DNA of 64,000 bases from UBA6055 sp965203755 (GCA_965203755.1 OZ241910.1:310001-374000), one strand, 5' to 3'; positions 34,027 to 43,963 are shown, numbered from the stretch's first letter. Numbers and translations are program-made. Notes: generated by a model from the sequence alone, not told the origin.

Positions 34027-35244
34027 ATGAAACCTGACCAAGATCAGCGCAGAAAGGCGATTACCCTGCTGTTCATGTTCAGCCTGGCGATTGCATCGTT
34101 AGGGAATCGGGGGGCGCCGAACCACAGCCAAAATACGCCGGAAACACCGACTCCCACCCCGGTGGAAGGCGCGGCGACCATCCCCGCGCCCGCCGCCGAC
34201 TTTGACTTCATCATCACCGATCTCACCGTTAGCTTTGTTTCGACCGCCAGCGGCGACAATTTAAGAGGCATTTGGGATTTCGGCGACGGCAATGTCTCCC
34301 GCGAATGGAATCCAAGACACACCTATGCTGCGCCTGGCAGCTACCACGTATCGCATACCGTATCGAATGCCGGCGGCAGTCATGCCATCCGCCAAACTGT
34401 CACTGTCCATGCGGTCGCTCAACCTCTGGCTTCGTTAAGCGGAAGCATCCTATTCGCATCCAATCGGACAGGCAACAATGAAATCTATCTTATGGGCGCC
34501 GACGGTTCACAGCCGATCAACCTTAGCGGCAGCCCGGCCGATGACCGGCATCCATCATGGTCGCCGGCCGGCGATTCGATTTTGTTCTCATCAAAACGCG
34601 ACGGCGGCGCTTGGGATATTTACAGCCTGGCAATGGATTCATCAGGCGTCAATCGTCTAACGGATACAGGCAACAACATCATGCCGGCCGGGTCGCCGGA
34701 TGGCACACGGATTGCTTTTGTAACGGATCGCTTTGGCGACAATGATATTATGGTGATGGACGCTGACGGCAGCCGTCAAATTCAGCTTACGGTCGATACG
34801 ACCGACGACATCAGTCCCACTTGGTCGCCCGACAGCCGCGCTATCGCTTATGTTTCAGATGCGGCCGGTGACCGAAACATTGTTGTTATTGACGCTGTGA
34901 ACGGCGCGCCGATCTTCACGCTCACAGCCGAAGCAGAGGACAACTATGACCCAGCATGGCTGCATGACCGCAGCCGCAGCCTGCTGGCATTTACATCAAC
35001 GCGCTTTGGCAATGAAGAAATCATGCTGGTCAATCCATTGGACGGCAGCGGTCTGCGCCGGGTGACCACCGCCGCGACCAATGAACGCCAGCCGGCCTGG
35101 TCGCCGGACGGCGCCTGGATCGCTTTTGTTTCCGACCGCGATAACGGCGGCGCAAGCAACATCTACAGAATCAGGGTTGATGGCAGTCATCTAAGCCGCC
35201 TGACACCTGACGGAAGCAGCGAATATGATCCCGACTGGCATTAA
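34027..35244 (+). CDS. PKD domain plus TolB-like propeller, secreted
   Basis: The ATG at 34027 is preceded by AGAGAGG, and gives 405 residues. A hydrophobic segment at 11-26 acts as a signal or anchor. A PKD domain spans 55-129 with the signature WDFGDGN and HTYAAPGSYHV. From 138 on come six or so PD40/TolB blades (ILFASNRTGNNEIYLM, HPSWSPAGDSILFSSKR, IAFVTDRFGDNDIMVMD, PAWSPDGAWIAFVSDRD). Such proteins usually bind partners or polysaccharide on the surface. A TATAAT at 33992-33997 may be the -10 element; no good -35 was found. Confidence 0.85.
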   Translation: MKPDQDQRRKAITLLFMFSLAIASLGNRGAPNHSQNTPETPTPTPVEGAATIPAPAADFDFIITDLTVSFVSTASGDNLRGIWDFGDGNVSREWNPRHTYAAPGSYHVSHTVSNAGGSHAIRQTVTVHAVAQPLASLSGSILFASNRTGNNEIYLMGADGSQPINLSGSPADDRHPSWSPAGDSILFSSKRDGGAWDIYSLAMDSSGVNRLTDTGNNIMPAGSPDGTRIAFVTDRFGDNDIMVMDADGSRQIQLTVDTTDDISPTWSPDSRAIAYVSDAAGDRNIVVIDAVNGAPIFTLTAEAEDNYDPAWLHDRSRSLLAFTSTRFGNEEIMLVNPLDGSGLRRVTTAATNERQPAWSPDGAWIAFVSDRDNGGASNIYRIRVDGSHLSRLTPDGSSEYDPDWH

Positions 35245-35328
35245 TGTTTTCGGATTACCGAAGTCGCTTGACAAAGCAGAGTGTCCATTTCGCAATCAGC
35301 TTATGCCTGATTGACTCCAATCAAACGC

Positions 35329-36366
35329 ATGGTCAAGTATGAAGCCGAGGTGATCCCCGGCATTGAACCCATCGCAATCCATGAGCTTCATTCACTGGCG
35401 GGGTCAGCGGTCCGGTCTGTTCGTCAAACCCGGCCGGGTTTCATTCGCTTTCGTCTGGCCGCGGCGCCGGAACAGCTGGCTGCGCTTCGTTCGGTCGTCG
35501 CCGTGTATCATATTCATGGCTTTGCCATTCCGCGCCCCAAAGCCCTGCTCGGTCATCAGCATTTCACGCGTTTAATCGGCATTCTGCGAGACGTCATCCA
35601 GCGCTGGCGGCATGACAAACTTAGCCTGGGCATCGGCGCCGCCGGATCTGAATCATCGGTGCTGCGGCGGCTGAAACGAGAGCTTTCGGATGCGCTTGAT
35701 TTAACGGTGGCTGAAGATGGCAAAGGCGACCTGTATATTCGTCTGGCGCGGCAGCGCGATAAGAAGGGCTGGGAAATACTGGTGCGAACCACCGCCCGGC
35801 CTTTATCCAAACGGGCATGGAGAGTTGCCAATATACCGGGCGCGCTCAACGCCACAGTCGCCTATGCCATGACGCAGTTCAATCCGCCGCCGCATCCGGC
35901 TGTCGCCGTCAACCTTTGCAGCGGCGCTTCAACGATTCTGATTGAGCATGCCATAATGCGCCCGGCGGATATTCTGCTGGCGGTAGACCATGACGACCGG
36001 ATGATTGAAGCGGCCGTCAGGAACGCTGAAGCAAGCCAAACCGCGGCCAGAATCCATCATATCAAAGCAGACGCCAGCCGAACACCGCTGCCCTCAAGTT
36101 TGGCTGACCGCATTTATGCCGATTTACCCTTCGGACATCATATTGGCAGCCATCAAGCCAACCGAAGTTTATATCCGGCGATACTGGACGAATCGGCTCG
36201 ACTGGCGCACATAAATGCCAGCCTGGTGATACTGACACATGAAGTCCATCTTTTGCGCCGCTGCCTGTATCGCTCGTCCTGGAAAATAAAGTCGGAAACG
36301 CGAATCAACCTGGGTGGACTGCACCCGCGCATATTTGTCCTTGAGCAAAAATCGTCCAGGATGTAA
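35329..36366 (+). CDS. Class I methyltransferase, THUMP/Trm11-RlmL-like
   Basis: This is a 345-residue protein from ATG 35329 (an in-frame TTG at 35311 exists). The N-terminal half resembles a THUMP-like RNA-binding module (YEAEVIPGIEPIAIHELHSL to about 100). The C-terminal half is an SAM-dependent methyltransferase with motif I NLCSGASTILIEHA (about 195-208) and motif IV DLPFG (about 264), a variant of the NPPY/DPPY motif of base N-methyltransferases. It probably methylates a guanosine in tRNA or rRNA; the target is unknown. It sits among secreted-protein genes with no evident functional link. Confidence 0.78.
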   Translation: MVKYEAEVIPGIEPIAIHELHSLAGSAVRSVRQTRPGFIRFRLAAAPEQLAALRSVVAVYHIHGFAIPRPKALLGHQHFTRLIGILRDVIQRWRHDKLSLGIGAAGSESSVLRRLKRELSDALDLTVAEDGKGDLYIRLARQRDKKGWEILVRTTARPLSKRAWRVANIPGALNATVAYAMTQFNPPPHPAVAVNLCSGASTILIEHAIMRPADILLAVDHDDRMIEAAVRNAEASQTAARIHHIKADASRTPLPSSLADRIYADLPFGHHIGSHQANRSLYPAILDESARLAHINASLVILTHEVHLLRRCLYRSSWKIKSETRINLGGLHPRIFVLEQKSSRM

Positions 36367-36398
36367 CGTGTGAATCATACGAATATAGTGGGGATTTC

Positions 36399-37991
36399 AT
36401 GCCGCTGCGAATTTTGCTGCTTGCGGTCTTTTCGATGACATTCGCCGCCTGTCAGCCGGCGGCAGAAGAAAACCTGATGACCGTCACGCTGATTGCGGAC
36501 GGACTGAAACAAACCTTCAGCTACGCCGGCGCCGGTACTGTGGCCGAATTCCTGGCTGAAGCGCAAATTGAACTGGGGAATCAAGACCGCATCAGTCACC
36601 CGCTGCTGACACCGATCACCGACGGGATGCGCATTACCGTTCGGCGGGTCATGGAAACACAGGCATGTCAGCAGGAAGTCATTCCTTTTGCGCGTCGATT
36701 TGTACTCTATGAAGGCATCCCCGCCGGTGAAGAGCGGCTTGCAAAATCAGGACAGCCCGGCGTCCAAGAGGCTTGTTATCGCATTCTGTTTGAGGACGGC
36801 GTCGAAAGCCAGCGCACTCCAGTCGGGCAGCCGACCATGCTAACCGAGCCGATTGATGAAATTATCTATGTGGGGACCCTGAACGAAGTGGAGCCGCTTG
36901 CGCTCATGGGCACACTAAGTTATATCAACAACGGCAATGCCTGGACCATCAAGGGAAACACATCCGCAAAACGGCCCCTGACAGCCAGCGGCGGTCTGGA
37001 TTCACTGGTGTTTGACCAAAACGAAGACGGAACGCTGCTCATTTATACAAGGGGAACAGCCGATGGTGATTTCTTCAATGAGCTATGGATGATTGGCACA
37101 GTGGAAAATTCGCCGGCGGTCAGGCTGGCGCCGACGGATGTTCTTTATGCCGAATGGCGGCCGCAGACCCGACACACCATCGCCTATTCGACTGGCGAAG
37201 GGCGTCAGGCGATGCCGCCGCGGAAAGCGCTCAACAACCTCTGGCTGATGGATATTGATCGCCATACCGGCCGCGCGGTGGATATCGAAGCCATCATTCC
37301 TGAATCCGACGGCGGCCGGTACGGCTGGCGGGGAACGGACTTTAGCTGGTCGCCGCAAGGGGACCGTATCGCCTGGGCAAGAGCCGATGCGATGGGGATT
37401 GTGGATTTTGAGGAAAAGAAGCTGATTGCGCTGCTCGACTACACCGCCTTTGGCACCTCCCAATTTGGGGTGTGGCTGCCGCCGCTTTCCTGGTCGCATG
37501 ACGGTCATTTCATTGCCTCCATCCGACGCGGCGCCCCCCTTGGCAGCGAACCCGCCGCGATAGATTCTGTATTTGATTTGGCTGTCACCAGCGCCGATGG
37601 CCGCTATTCGGCTCAAGTCAAAACAGCGGTGGGCATCTGGGCTGCGCCTAGCTATTCGCCGGGCATCGCCGCCCCCAACTCGGATTTCCCGCGCGGCTGG
37701 CTTGCCTACCTTCAGGCGCGCGCGCCGTATAACAGCATTGACAGTCAGTATGATCTGGTCGTCGCCGACAGAGACGGGAGCAGCCGGCGCATCATCTTTC
37801 CCCCAGCCGCGCGGGCTGGCATGCAAATGAGTGATTTTGGCTTGTCGGCGAATGGCTTTGCCTGGAGTCCCGATGCTCGTTTTATCGCCCTTGTATACCA
37901 AGGCAACCTGTGGATTGTTGATGTACAGTCATCCGACAGCTATCAGGTGACTTTTGACGGCGGCGCCGCCCATCCTGTCTGGACAAGATGA
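36399..37991 (+). CDS. Lipoprotein with DUF348, G5 and propeller domains
   Basis: This 530-residue protein has a lipoprotein signal (FAAC, Cys at 18). Residues 26-82 resemble a ubiquitin-like DUF348 domain (TVTLIADGLKQTFSY, GMRITVRRV). Residues 85-159 form a G5 domain (QEVIPFARRFVLYEG, GVQEACYRILFEDGVESQR). From 170 onward is a TolB-like propeller with blades such as FSWSPQGDRIAWARAD and FAWSPDARFIALVYQGN. G5 and DUF348 occur in wall-associated proteins of Gram-positive and related bacteria. The stop overlaps the next start (ATGA at 37988), so the two are translationally coupled. Confidence 0.82.
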   Translation: MPLRILLLAVFSMTFAACQPAAEENLMTVTLIADGLKQTFSYAGAGTVAEFLAEAQIELGNQDRISHPLLTPITDGMRITVRRVMETQACQQEVIPFARRFVLYEGIPAGEERLAKSGQPGVQEACYRILFEDGVESQRTPVGQPTMLTEPIDEIIYVGTLNEVEPLALMGTLSYINNGNAWTIKGNTSAKRPLTASGGLDSLVFDQNEDGTLLIYTRGTADGDFFNELWMIGTVENSPAVRLAPTDVLYAEWRPQTRHTIAYSTGEGRQAMPPRKALNNLWLMDIDRHTGRAVDIEAIIPESDGGRYGWRGTDFSWSPQGDRIAWARADAMGIVDFEEKKLIALLDYTAFGTSQFGVWLPPLSWSHDGHFIASIRRGAPLGSEPAAIDSVFDLAVTSADGRYSAQVKTAVGIWAAPSYSPGIAAPNSDFPRGWLAYLQARAPYNSIDSQYDLVVADRDGSSRRIIFPPAARAGMQMSDFGLSANGFAWSPDARFIALVYQGNLWIVDVQSSDSYQVTFDGGAAHPVWTR

Positions 37992-40900
37992 TGCGCCAGC
38001 TGGTCACATTTTCGATTAGCCTGGTCCTGCTGGCAGGCAGCCTGGTCGCAACATTCGGCACGGCAAGCATTCGAGATTTTGAACTGCGCGGCTATGTTAA
38101 CCCGACAGCCGACCCGAACCTGCCCTTTGCAGCGCCCCGACCGGGCGTCAACGCGGAACTGCGACAGTACAGCCGACCAGAACTGGAAGCCAACCTGGAG
38201 CTTATTCAGGCTTCCAATTTTGTTTGGATCCGCCAGTTTGTCCATTGGGATGAAATTGAGCCGCGGCCAGGCAGGTATGACTGGTCGGACTGGGATGCCG
38301 TCGCTGATGCTCTGCGCGGCTATCCCCAACTCGAACTGGTCGCGGTGCTGATGAATACGCCCGAATGGGCGCGTGCATCCGCCCCCAACACAGCCTTAAC
38401 ATCAACCGCGCCGCCGCAGTCGCTGGCGGATTTTGCGGCCTTTGCCAGGGTTTTCGCGGCACGGTACGGCGATGTCATTGACTATTACCAAATTTGGGAC
38501 GAGCCAAATCTCGACGATGCCTGGGGCTCGCTGCCGCCAAGACCGGGCGAATATGCGGCGCTTTTGGCCGCGGCATACCAGGCTGTCCATGCCGCCGACC
38601 CTGGGGCAACCGTGATCGCGGCGGCGCTGGCGCCGACCACCGAAGCCGCCGGGCAGAACATAAGCGACATCCGCTTTCTGAATGCCATGTATCAGCATGG
38701 CGCCCGCGAGTTCATGGATGCCGCGGCCGCCAAGCCTTATGGATTCTCATCGTCCGCCATGGACCGAACTGTGTCCGAGACGCGCCTGAACTTCTCGCGA
38801 ATCATCGCGCTTCGTGAAGTGATGACCGCCAACGATGACGCTCAAACAGCCCTTTGGGCAAGCCATTGGGGCTGGAATGCCCTGCCGGCCGGCTGGTCGG
38901 GCGATGCTTCGATTTGGGGACAGGTCACGGCTGAAGAGCAGATTGAATTCACCCTGAAAGCATTTGACCGCGCCTATCGCGAATGGCCCTGGCTAGGCGC
39001 GATGATCTTGCATCATTGGCAGCCCGATGCTGCGGCCAGCAGCGCCCAATGGGGATTCGCGCTTGTGCAGCCGAACAGCCAGCCGTCAGGATTACTGCAA
39101 GCCATCCAAAACTACCCTTTTCCGAGCCAGGCGCAAAACGGCTTGCATCATCCGCGCACACCCTTTGCCCGCTATAGCGGTGTCTGGCAGTTCAGCGAAC
39201 TTGGCGCCGATATCGGCTGGCTGGAAACCAGCGACAGCCAACTGGCATTTGACTTTTTCGGCGCGGATCTAGCGATGCTCTTGCGCGAAGATGATTATGT
39301 CGCTTTCCTGTATCCGACCGTCGACGGCCAGCCAGCCAACGCCACGCCGCACGACTCCAATGGCAATGCCTATGTTTTCCTGCGAAGCCCTTCGCACCAG
39401 CCGGAAACCAACCTTGTCCATATCTCCACCCGCCTCCCACTGGCGCGGCATACCCTGCGCATCGTCGCTGACAGAGGTTGGAATCGATGGGCGATTGCCG
39501 GTTTCGCTGTAAGTTCTGGTGACTTGTCAGCCGGCTACAATCGACAAATCGCCATTGGCGCGATTGCCACTTGCCTGTCCTTTATCGTCTTCCTCATCTC
39601 TCTTGTGACTGCGCCATGGAAAACCTGGCTGCCGGCGGCAGCCGTTTTTATGAAGCGGCTGTCGGTCACATTACAGCTTGCAATCAGTGGCGTCACATCG
39701 GCGGCGATGATGATGGCCATGCTCTGGACATGGACATCCGAGCGCCCGGCGATTCTGCTGCGCGGCGAGCTTAACATCCTGCTTGCCCTGGTTAGCGGCG
39801 GCCTCCTCTATCTGTCGCCGGGCTTCATCATTTCCATCCTGGCTGGACTTGTGCTCTTTGTCCTGATTTATCATCGGCTGGAAACCGGACTCATGCTCGC
39901 CCTGTTTTGGTCGCCCTTCTTTTTGTTCCCGATTGAATTATACAGCTTTGCCTTCCCGATGGCCGAGGTGATGATGTTATTAACCGCCTTGGCCGCGCTG
40001 CTGAAGCTGCTGGCAGGCTTGGGGATACAGCTTCAGATGTCAAACAGCGCTTGGCCGCTGGTTTCCAAAACGTTTTTCACCAAACTAAACATGATGGATG
40101 CGGCCATTATCGGCATGGCGGTCATGGCGGTGATTTCGCTGGTTTGGACGCGGCGGATGGATGTGGCGGTGACCGAATTGCGTACCCTTATCCTTGAGCC
40201 GGCGCTGTTTTATGGTCTGTTTCGAGCGGCGCGACCGAGCAAAGAATCGCTTATCCGCTTTGTCGATGCCTTGATTATCGCCGGCTTGCTGGTTGCGCTG
40301 ATTGGCTTGTTCGGCTATCTCCGCGGCGATGCCATCATCACAGCAGAAGGCGGCGCCTGGCGGCTGACAAGCGTTTATGGCTCGCCCAACAATGTCGGTT
40401 TGCTGCTTGGCAGGACGATCCCCCTGGCTTTGGCGTTTTTGCTGGTCAAAACAGATCATCAACGTCAGATGTTTGCCGCGGCCGCGCTTTTTTTCATGGG
40501 CATCGCCCTGATTTTGACCCAAAGCGTCGGCGCGCTTATCCTTGGCCTCCCAGCAGGCATCATGGTACTCTTGTTCGGACGCTATCAACGGAAAGCGCTG
40601 CCGCCGGTCATCGCCCTCGGCGCGATAGTCTCAATCGGTTTTGCCGTTCTTTCACAGGTATCGGCGCGATTTGCCAACATTTTAGATTTCACGGCCGGAA
40701 CGAATTTTCTGCGCTTGCGGCTTTGGGAAAGCGCGGTTGAAATCATACGCGACTATCCGATTAGCGGTATTGGCTTGGATCAGTTTCTTTACCGGTTTAG
40801 CGGCGAATATGTTCGTCCCGACGCCATTTGGGACCTTGACCTTTCTCACCCGCACAACGTCATTTTAGATTTTTGGACGCGTCTGGGCATCATCGGCGTA

Positions 40901-41146
40901 TGCCTGTTTGCGACGATGCAGATTGCCTTTTGGAAAAACGCTGTGGCTGCTTTGAGGGTATTCCGCCAGCAAGACCGGACTCTCTTTGCCCTCACCCTAG
41001 GTTTGATAGGCAGCATGGCCGGCCTGCTGGCGCACGGCTTCATCGACAACAGTGTTTTCGTCCTCGACCTGGCTTTTGTTTTTATGTTTCAGCTGGCGGC
41101 GGTCATTCGCCTTAAAGACATCTCGAACAGCCGGCGATATGAATGA
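37988..41146 (+). CDS. Glycosidase-like domain fused to O-antigen-ligase membrane domain
   Basis: This 1052-residue protein has a signal/anchor (1-25) and an extracytoplasmic TIM-barrel domain (about 50-390) of the GH5/GH39 clan type, with FVHWDEIEPRPGRYDWSDWD and the acid/base-like WDEPN (170-174, Asp where the clan has Asn). A beta-rich region follows, then from about 520 ten or more membrane helices. The C-terminal part matches the Wzy_C/WaaL ligase family: RLRLWESAVEIIRDYPISGIG and SHPHNVILDFWTRLGIIG (about 905-980). It might ligate or polymerise a glycan while trimming or binding it. The start overlaps the lipoprotein stop by four bases. Confidence 0.83.
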   Translation: MMRQLVTFSISLVLLAGSLVATFGTASIRDFELRGYVNPTADPNLPFAAPRPGVNAELRQYSRPELEANLELIQASNFVWIRQFVHWDEIEPRPGRYDWSDWDAVADALRGYPQLELVAVLMNTPEWARASAPNTALTSTAPPQSLADFAAFARVFAARYGDVIDYYQIWDEPNLDDAWGSLPPRPGEYAALLAAAYQAVHAADPGATVIAAALAPTTEAAGQNISDIRFLNAMYQHGAREFMDAAAAKPYGFSSSAMDRTVSETRLNFSRIIALREVMTANDDAQTALWASHWGWNALPAGWSGDASIWGQVTAEEQIEFTLKAFDRAYREWPWLGAMILHHWQPDAAASSAQWGFALVQPNSQPSGLLQAIQNYPFPSQAQNGLHHPRTPFARYSGVWQFSELGADIGWLETSDSQLAFDFFGADLAMLLREDDYVAFLYPTVDGQPANATPHDSNGNAYVFLRSPSHQPETNLVHISTRLPLARHTLRIVADRGWNRWAIAGFAVSSGDLSAGYNRQIAIGAIATCLSFIVFLISLVTAPWKTWLPAAAVFMKRLSVTLQLAISGVTSAAMMMAMLWTWTSERPAILLRGELNILLALVSGGLLYLSPGFIISILAGLVLFVLIYHRLETGLMLALFWSPFFLFPIELYSFAFPMAEVMMLLTALAALLKLLAGLGIQLQMSNSAWPLVSKTFFTKLNMMDAAIIGMAVMAVISLVWTRRMDVAVTELRTLILEPALFYGLFRAARPSKESLIRFVDALIIAGLLVALIGLFGYLRGDAIITAEGGAWRLTSVYGSPNNVGLLLGRTIPLALAFLLVKTDHQRQMFAAAALFFMGIALILTQSVGALILGLPAGIMVLLFGRYQRKALPPVIALGAIVSIGFAVLSQVSARFANILDFTAGTNFLRLRLWESAVEIIRDYPISGIGLDQFLYRFSGEYVRPDAIWDLDLSHPHNVILDFWTRLGIIGVCLFATMQIAFWKNAVAALRVFRQQDRTLFALTLGLIGSMAGLLAHGFIDNSVFVLDLAFVFMFQLAAVIRLKDISNSRRYE

Positions 41147-41147
41147 A

Positions 41148-41171
41148 ATAAGGCAGCCATCACTGCCTTAT
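41148..41171. terminator. Hairpin between convergent ligase and acpP genes
   Basis: ATAAGGCAG (41148-41156) pairs perfectly with CTGCCTTAT (41163-41171) around a six-base loop. T-rich sequence beyond is weak on both sides, so it is a moderate bidirectional terminator candidate. Confidence 0.55.
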
Positions 41172-41202
41172 CAGCCTGATTTGATTGGTCTTGTCAATCA
41201 TT

Positions 41203-41469
41203 CTATTCCATGTTGGACTTGATGTAGTCCACCGCCTGTCCGACGGTTTCAATCTTCTGGGCGTCCTCATCGCTGATTTCGCCGCCAAATTCCTCCTCAA
41301 ATGCCATAATCAGTTCAACGAGGTCAAGCGAATCGGCTTCGAGATCTTCGCGAAAGCTGGCGCCGCTGATCACCCGATCCTCTTCTACGCCTAATAATTC
41401 GACAACGATGCCTTTTACGCGTTCTTCAATTGGATCTGGATCTGAATTCTTCTGTTTGCGCTTTTCCAT
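41203..41469 (-). CDS. acpP: Acyl carrier protein
   Basis: ACP carries acyl intermediates of fatty-acid synthesis on a phosphopantetheine arm. From ATG 41469 (AAAGGAAC upstream) it has 88 residues. The attachment serine is in EADSLDLVELIMAFEEEFG. The start has a charged extension of about 10 residues (MEKRKQKNSD) compared with the classic protein. It stands alone, away from plsX-fabF. Confidence 0.94.
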   Translation of the reverse strand: MEKRKQKNSDPDPIEERVKGIVVELLGVEEDRVISGASFREDLEADSLDLVELIMAFEEEFGGEISDEDAQKIETVGQAVDYIKSNME

Positions 41470-41651
41470 TCTGGTTTGTTCCTTTCGCGATAAATATGGA
41501 CGAGCTTGAACAGCCATCCATTATACGGATATTCGCCAGCCGCGCCAGTGTTTGATTCGGCGGCGGCAATGATTGACATACCACGACTTCGCCAGTACGA
41601 TAGCGCAAGTTCGCTCTGATGAGAATCACCATAATAAGGAAACACCCGTCT

Positions 41652-42698
41652 ATGCCAAAAGTCACGGAAACCCCGCCAACTGAAAGCAGAAAAGTCGATC
41701 ACATTCGCATCAACTTGGAACAAGACGTGCAGTTTCCACGGCTGACCACCGGGCTGGAGAAATATCGCTTTATGCACCAGGCAGTTCCCGAATTGAGTCT
41801 TGCCGATGTCGATACTTCGGTAGAACTCTTCGGCAGATCGCTTGATTCTCCGATTCTGATTTCGTCAATGACCGGCGGCGCCGGGATAGCGCAAAGCATC
41901 AATCGCAATCTTGCCGCCGCCGCGCAAAAGCATAACATCGCTATGGGATTGGGTTCACAGCGAGCCGCCATCGAAAATGAGGCTTTGGCAAGCACCTATG
42001 CCATCCGCAAGGCGGCGCCGGATATCATGCTGTTCGCCAATTTGGGCGCAGTGCAGTTCAATTATGGCTATGGCATTGAAGAGTGTCGGCGGGCAGTGGA
42101 TATGGTGGAAGCCGATGCGCTCATTCTTCACTTCAACGTATTGCAGGAAGCGGTTCAGGCGGAAGGCGACATCAATTTCTCCGGCCTGCTCGGCAAAATC
42201 GAAAAGATCTGCCGCAGCCTGGCTGTTCCTGTGATTGCCAAGGAGGTCGGCTGGGGATTTTCCCAAGCGAATGTGCGCGACCTTGCCAATGCCGGCGTCG
42301 CTGCGATTGATGTCGCCGGCTCCGGCGGCACATCCTGGAGCGAAGTCGAATACCATCGCGCGCCAGCCGCGCTTGATGCCCGCGTGGCCCGCAGCTTTGC
42401 CGATTGGGGCATCCCGACCGCCGATGCCATTCAATACGCCGGTTCGGCCGCGCCAGCCTTGCCGATATTCGCCAGCGGCGGATTGCGCGACGGGATTGAT
42501 GTCGCCAAAAGCCTGGCTTTGGGCGCAGCCCTTGCCGGCCTGGCGGGGCCCTTTCTGCAAGCCGCCAGTGAATCAGTCGAAGCCGTCGATTTGCTGATCC
42601 AGGAACTCCAGATGCAGCTGCGAATCGCCATGCTATGCACTGCTTCCCAAAATATCGCGCAGCTGCGACAGGCAGAACTGAATCGAATCACTGATTAA
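41652..42698 (+). CDS. fni: Isopentenyl-diphosphate isomerase, type 2
   Basis: This FMN- and NADPH-dependent enzyme interconverts IPP and DMAPP for isoprenoids. From ATG 41652 (AAGGAAAC upstream) it has 348 residues. Family blocks are visible: RKVDHIRINLEQDVQF, ISSMTGGAGIAQSINRNLA, GLGSQRAAIE, HFNVLQEAVQAEGDINF, VAGSGGTSWSEVE and FASGGLRDGIDVAKSLALGA. It is divergent from acpP and convergent with hemW. Confidence 0.95.
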   Translation: MPKVTETPPTESRKVDHIRINLEQDVQFPRLTTGLEKYRFMHQAVPELSLADVDTSVELFGRSLDSPILISSMTGGAGIAQSINRNLAAAAQKHNIAMGLGSQRAAIENEALASTYAIRKAAPDIMLFANLGAVQFNYGYGIEECRRAVDMVEADALILHFNVLQEAVQAEGDINFSGLLGKIEKICRSLAVPVIAKEVGWGFSQANVRDLANAGVAAIDVAGSGGTSWSEVEYHRAPAALDARVARSFADWGIPTADAIQYAGSAAPALPIFASGGLRDGIDVAKSLALGAALAGLAGPFLQAASESVEAVDLLIQELQMQLRIAMLCTASQNIAQLRQAELNRITD

Positions 42699-42734
42699 AC
42701 GTTTCAACCCGCAATCCGCATCCGCGCCAGCGAA

Positions 42735-43904
42735 CTAGACCAATTCCCTGATAACGGCATTGCTCAACAGCCGGCCCGAATCACTTAGATGAACGCGGTC
42801 ATCCTTGACCTTGAGCAGTCCGGCTGATTGGAATTTCGCTATGGCAGCTGGAAACATTTCGACGAAATCCTGTCCGAAGCGGCGCTTGAACCCCGGGCGG
42901 TTTATGCCTTCGCGGGTCAGGCGCAGCCCCATCATAATCGTTTCATAGAGGTCATCCGCGGCATCGACCCTGTTTGCCCTGGCGACTGCCGGCGTCAACG
43001 GGAAAACAGGCGCCGCGGCCGCGCCGTTCAAGGCGGCGATATAACGCTGCGGCGATGCCATCGTCGAATAGCGACAGCCGCCGGCAAACCCATGAGCGCC
43101 GGCTCCAAGCCCCACATAGGGAAGGTTGCGCCAGTATTGCAGGTTATGCCGACATTCCCGATTTGGACGGCACCAATTGCTGATTTCATACTGCACATAA
43201 CCATCCAGCGCCAGACATTCAGCGGCATATTCATACATATCGGCAAACAAGTCTTCATCCGGCGCCGGGATTTCGCCGGCATCGACTCGAAGCCGCAGCG
43301 CCGTTCCGCCTTTCAGTTCAAGACCGTACATGGATATATGCTCCGGCGCCAGACGCCGAAGCGCATCCACCGTCGCTTTCCAGTCATCCAGGCTTTCGCC
43401 GGGCGAACCGAAAATCACATCCAGATTGACGTTATCGAAACCAGCCTGGCGCGCATAGGCCAAAGCATCGACAGTCATTTGCAGATCATGCCGCCGGTCA
43501 AACTGCTGCAAAACCTTGGTCGATGCCGACTGCATCCCGATGCTCAAGCGATTAAAACCCAGTCGCCTCAATGCGCGCAAGTAATCCAGGCCGAGGTCAT
43601 TGGGATTGGCTTCCAGCGATATTTCGGCATGGGCATCCAGCGCAAACCGGCGCTTGAGGGCCTGAAAAATCAGACGATAGTGGTGTGGACTGACAAGCGA
43701 GGGCGTCCCGCCGCCAAAAAACAGGGTGTGTGCCGACTGGTGCGGGTTCTGCCTTGACACATATTCCAGTTCTTTACACAGGGCATCAACATAGGCGGGC
43801 ATCAAGTGTTCAAGGTCGGTATAGGTATTAAAAGCGCAATAGGCACACCGAACCGAGCAAAATGGAATATGGATGTAAATGGACAATGGCTCTTGCGCGA
43901 ACAT
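42735..43904 (-). CDS. hemW: Radical SAM HemW-type protein
   Basis: This family was long called oxygen-independent coproporphyrinogen oxidase; HemW members act as heme chaperones. The radical SAM cluster motif is FCSVRCAYCAF near residues 16-26. LFFGGGTPSLV, EISLEANPNDL and RLSIGMQS are typical, and the C-terminal HemN-type domain has EISNWCRPNRECRHNLQYW. ATG 43904 gives 389 residues; a TTG at 43913 is three codons upstream. The presence of CSVRCAYC without an extra downstream Cys fits HemW rather than HemN. Confidence 0.92.
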   Translation of the reverse strand: MFAQEPLSIYIHIPFCSVRCAYCAFNTYTDLEHLMPAYVDALCKELEYVSRQNPHQSAHTLFFGGGTPSLVSPHHYRLIFQALKRRFALDAHAEISLEANPNDLGLDYLRALRRLGFNRLSIGMQSASTKVLQQFDRRHDLQMTVDALAYARQAGFDNVNLDVIFGSPGESLDDWKATVDALRRLAPEHISMYGLELKGGTALRLRVDAGEIPAPDEDLFADMYEYAAECLALDGYVQYEISNWCRPNRECRHNLQYWRNLPYVGLGAGAHGFAGGCRYSTMASPQRYIAALNGAAAAPVFPLTPAVARANRVDAADDLYETIMMGLRLTREGINRPGFKRRFGQDFVEMFPAAIAKFQSAGLLKVKDDRVHLSDSGRLLSNAVIRELV

Positions 43905-43934
43905 CTTTCCCAATGCTGTTCTTTAAGCCTAAGA

Positions 43935-43963
43935 TTGCGCCATTGTCATTGCTAAAATATAAT
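43935..43963 (+). promoter_or_regulatory. Strong promoter of the PP2C phosphatase gene
   Basis: TTGCGC (43935-43940) and a perfect TATAAT (43958-43963) are separated by 17 bases. The predicted leader is about 60 bases. Confidence 0.7.
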
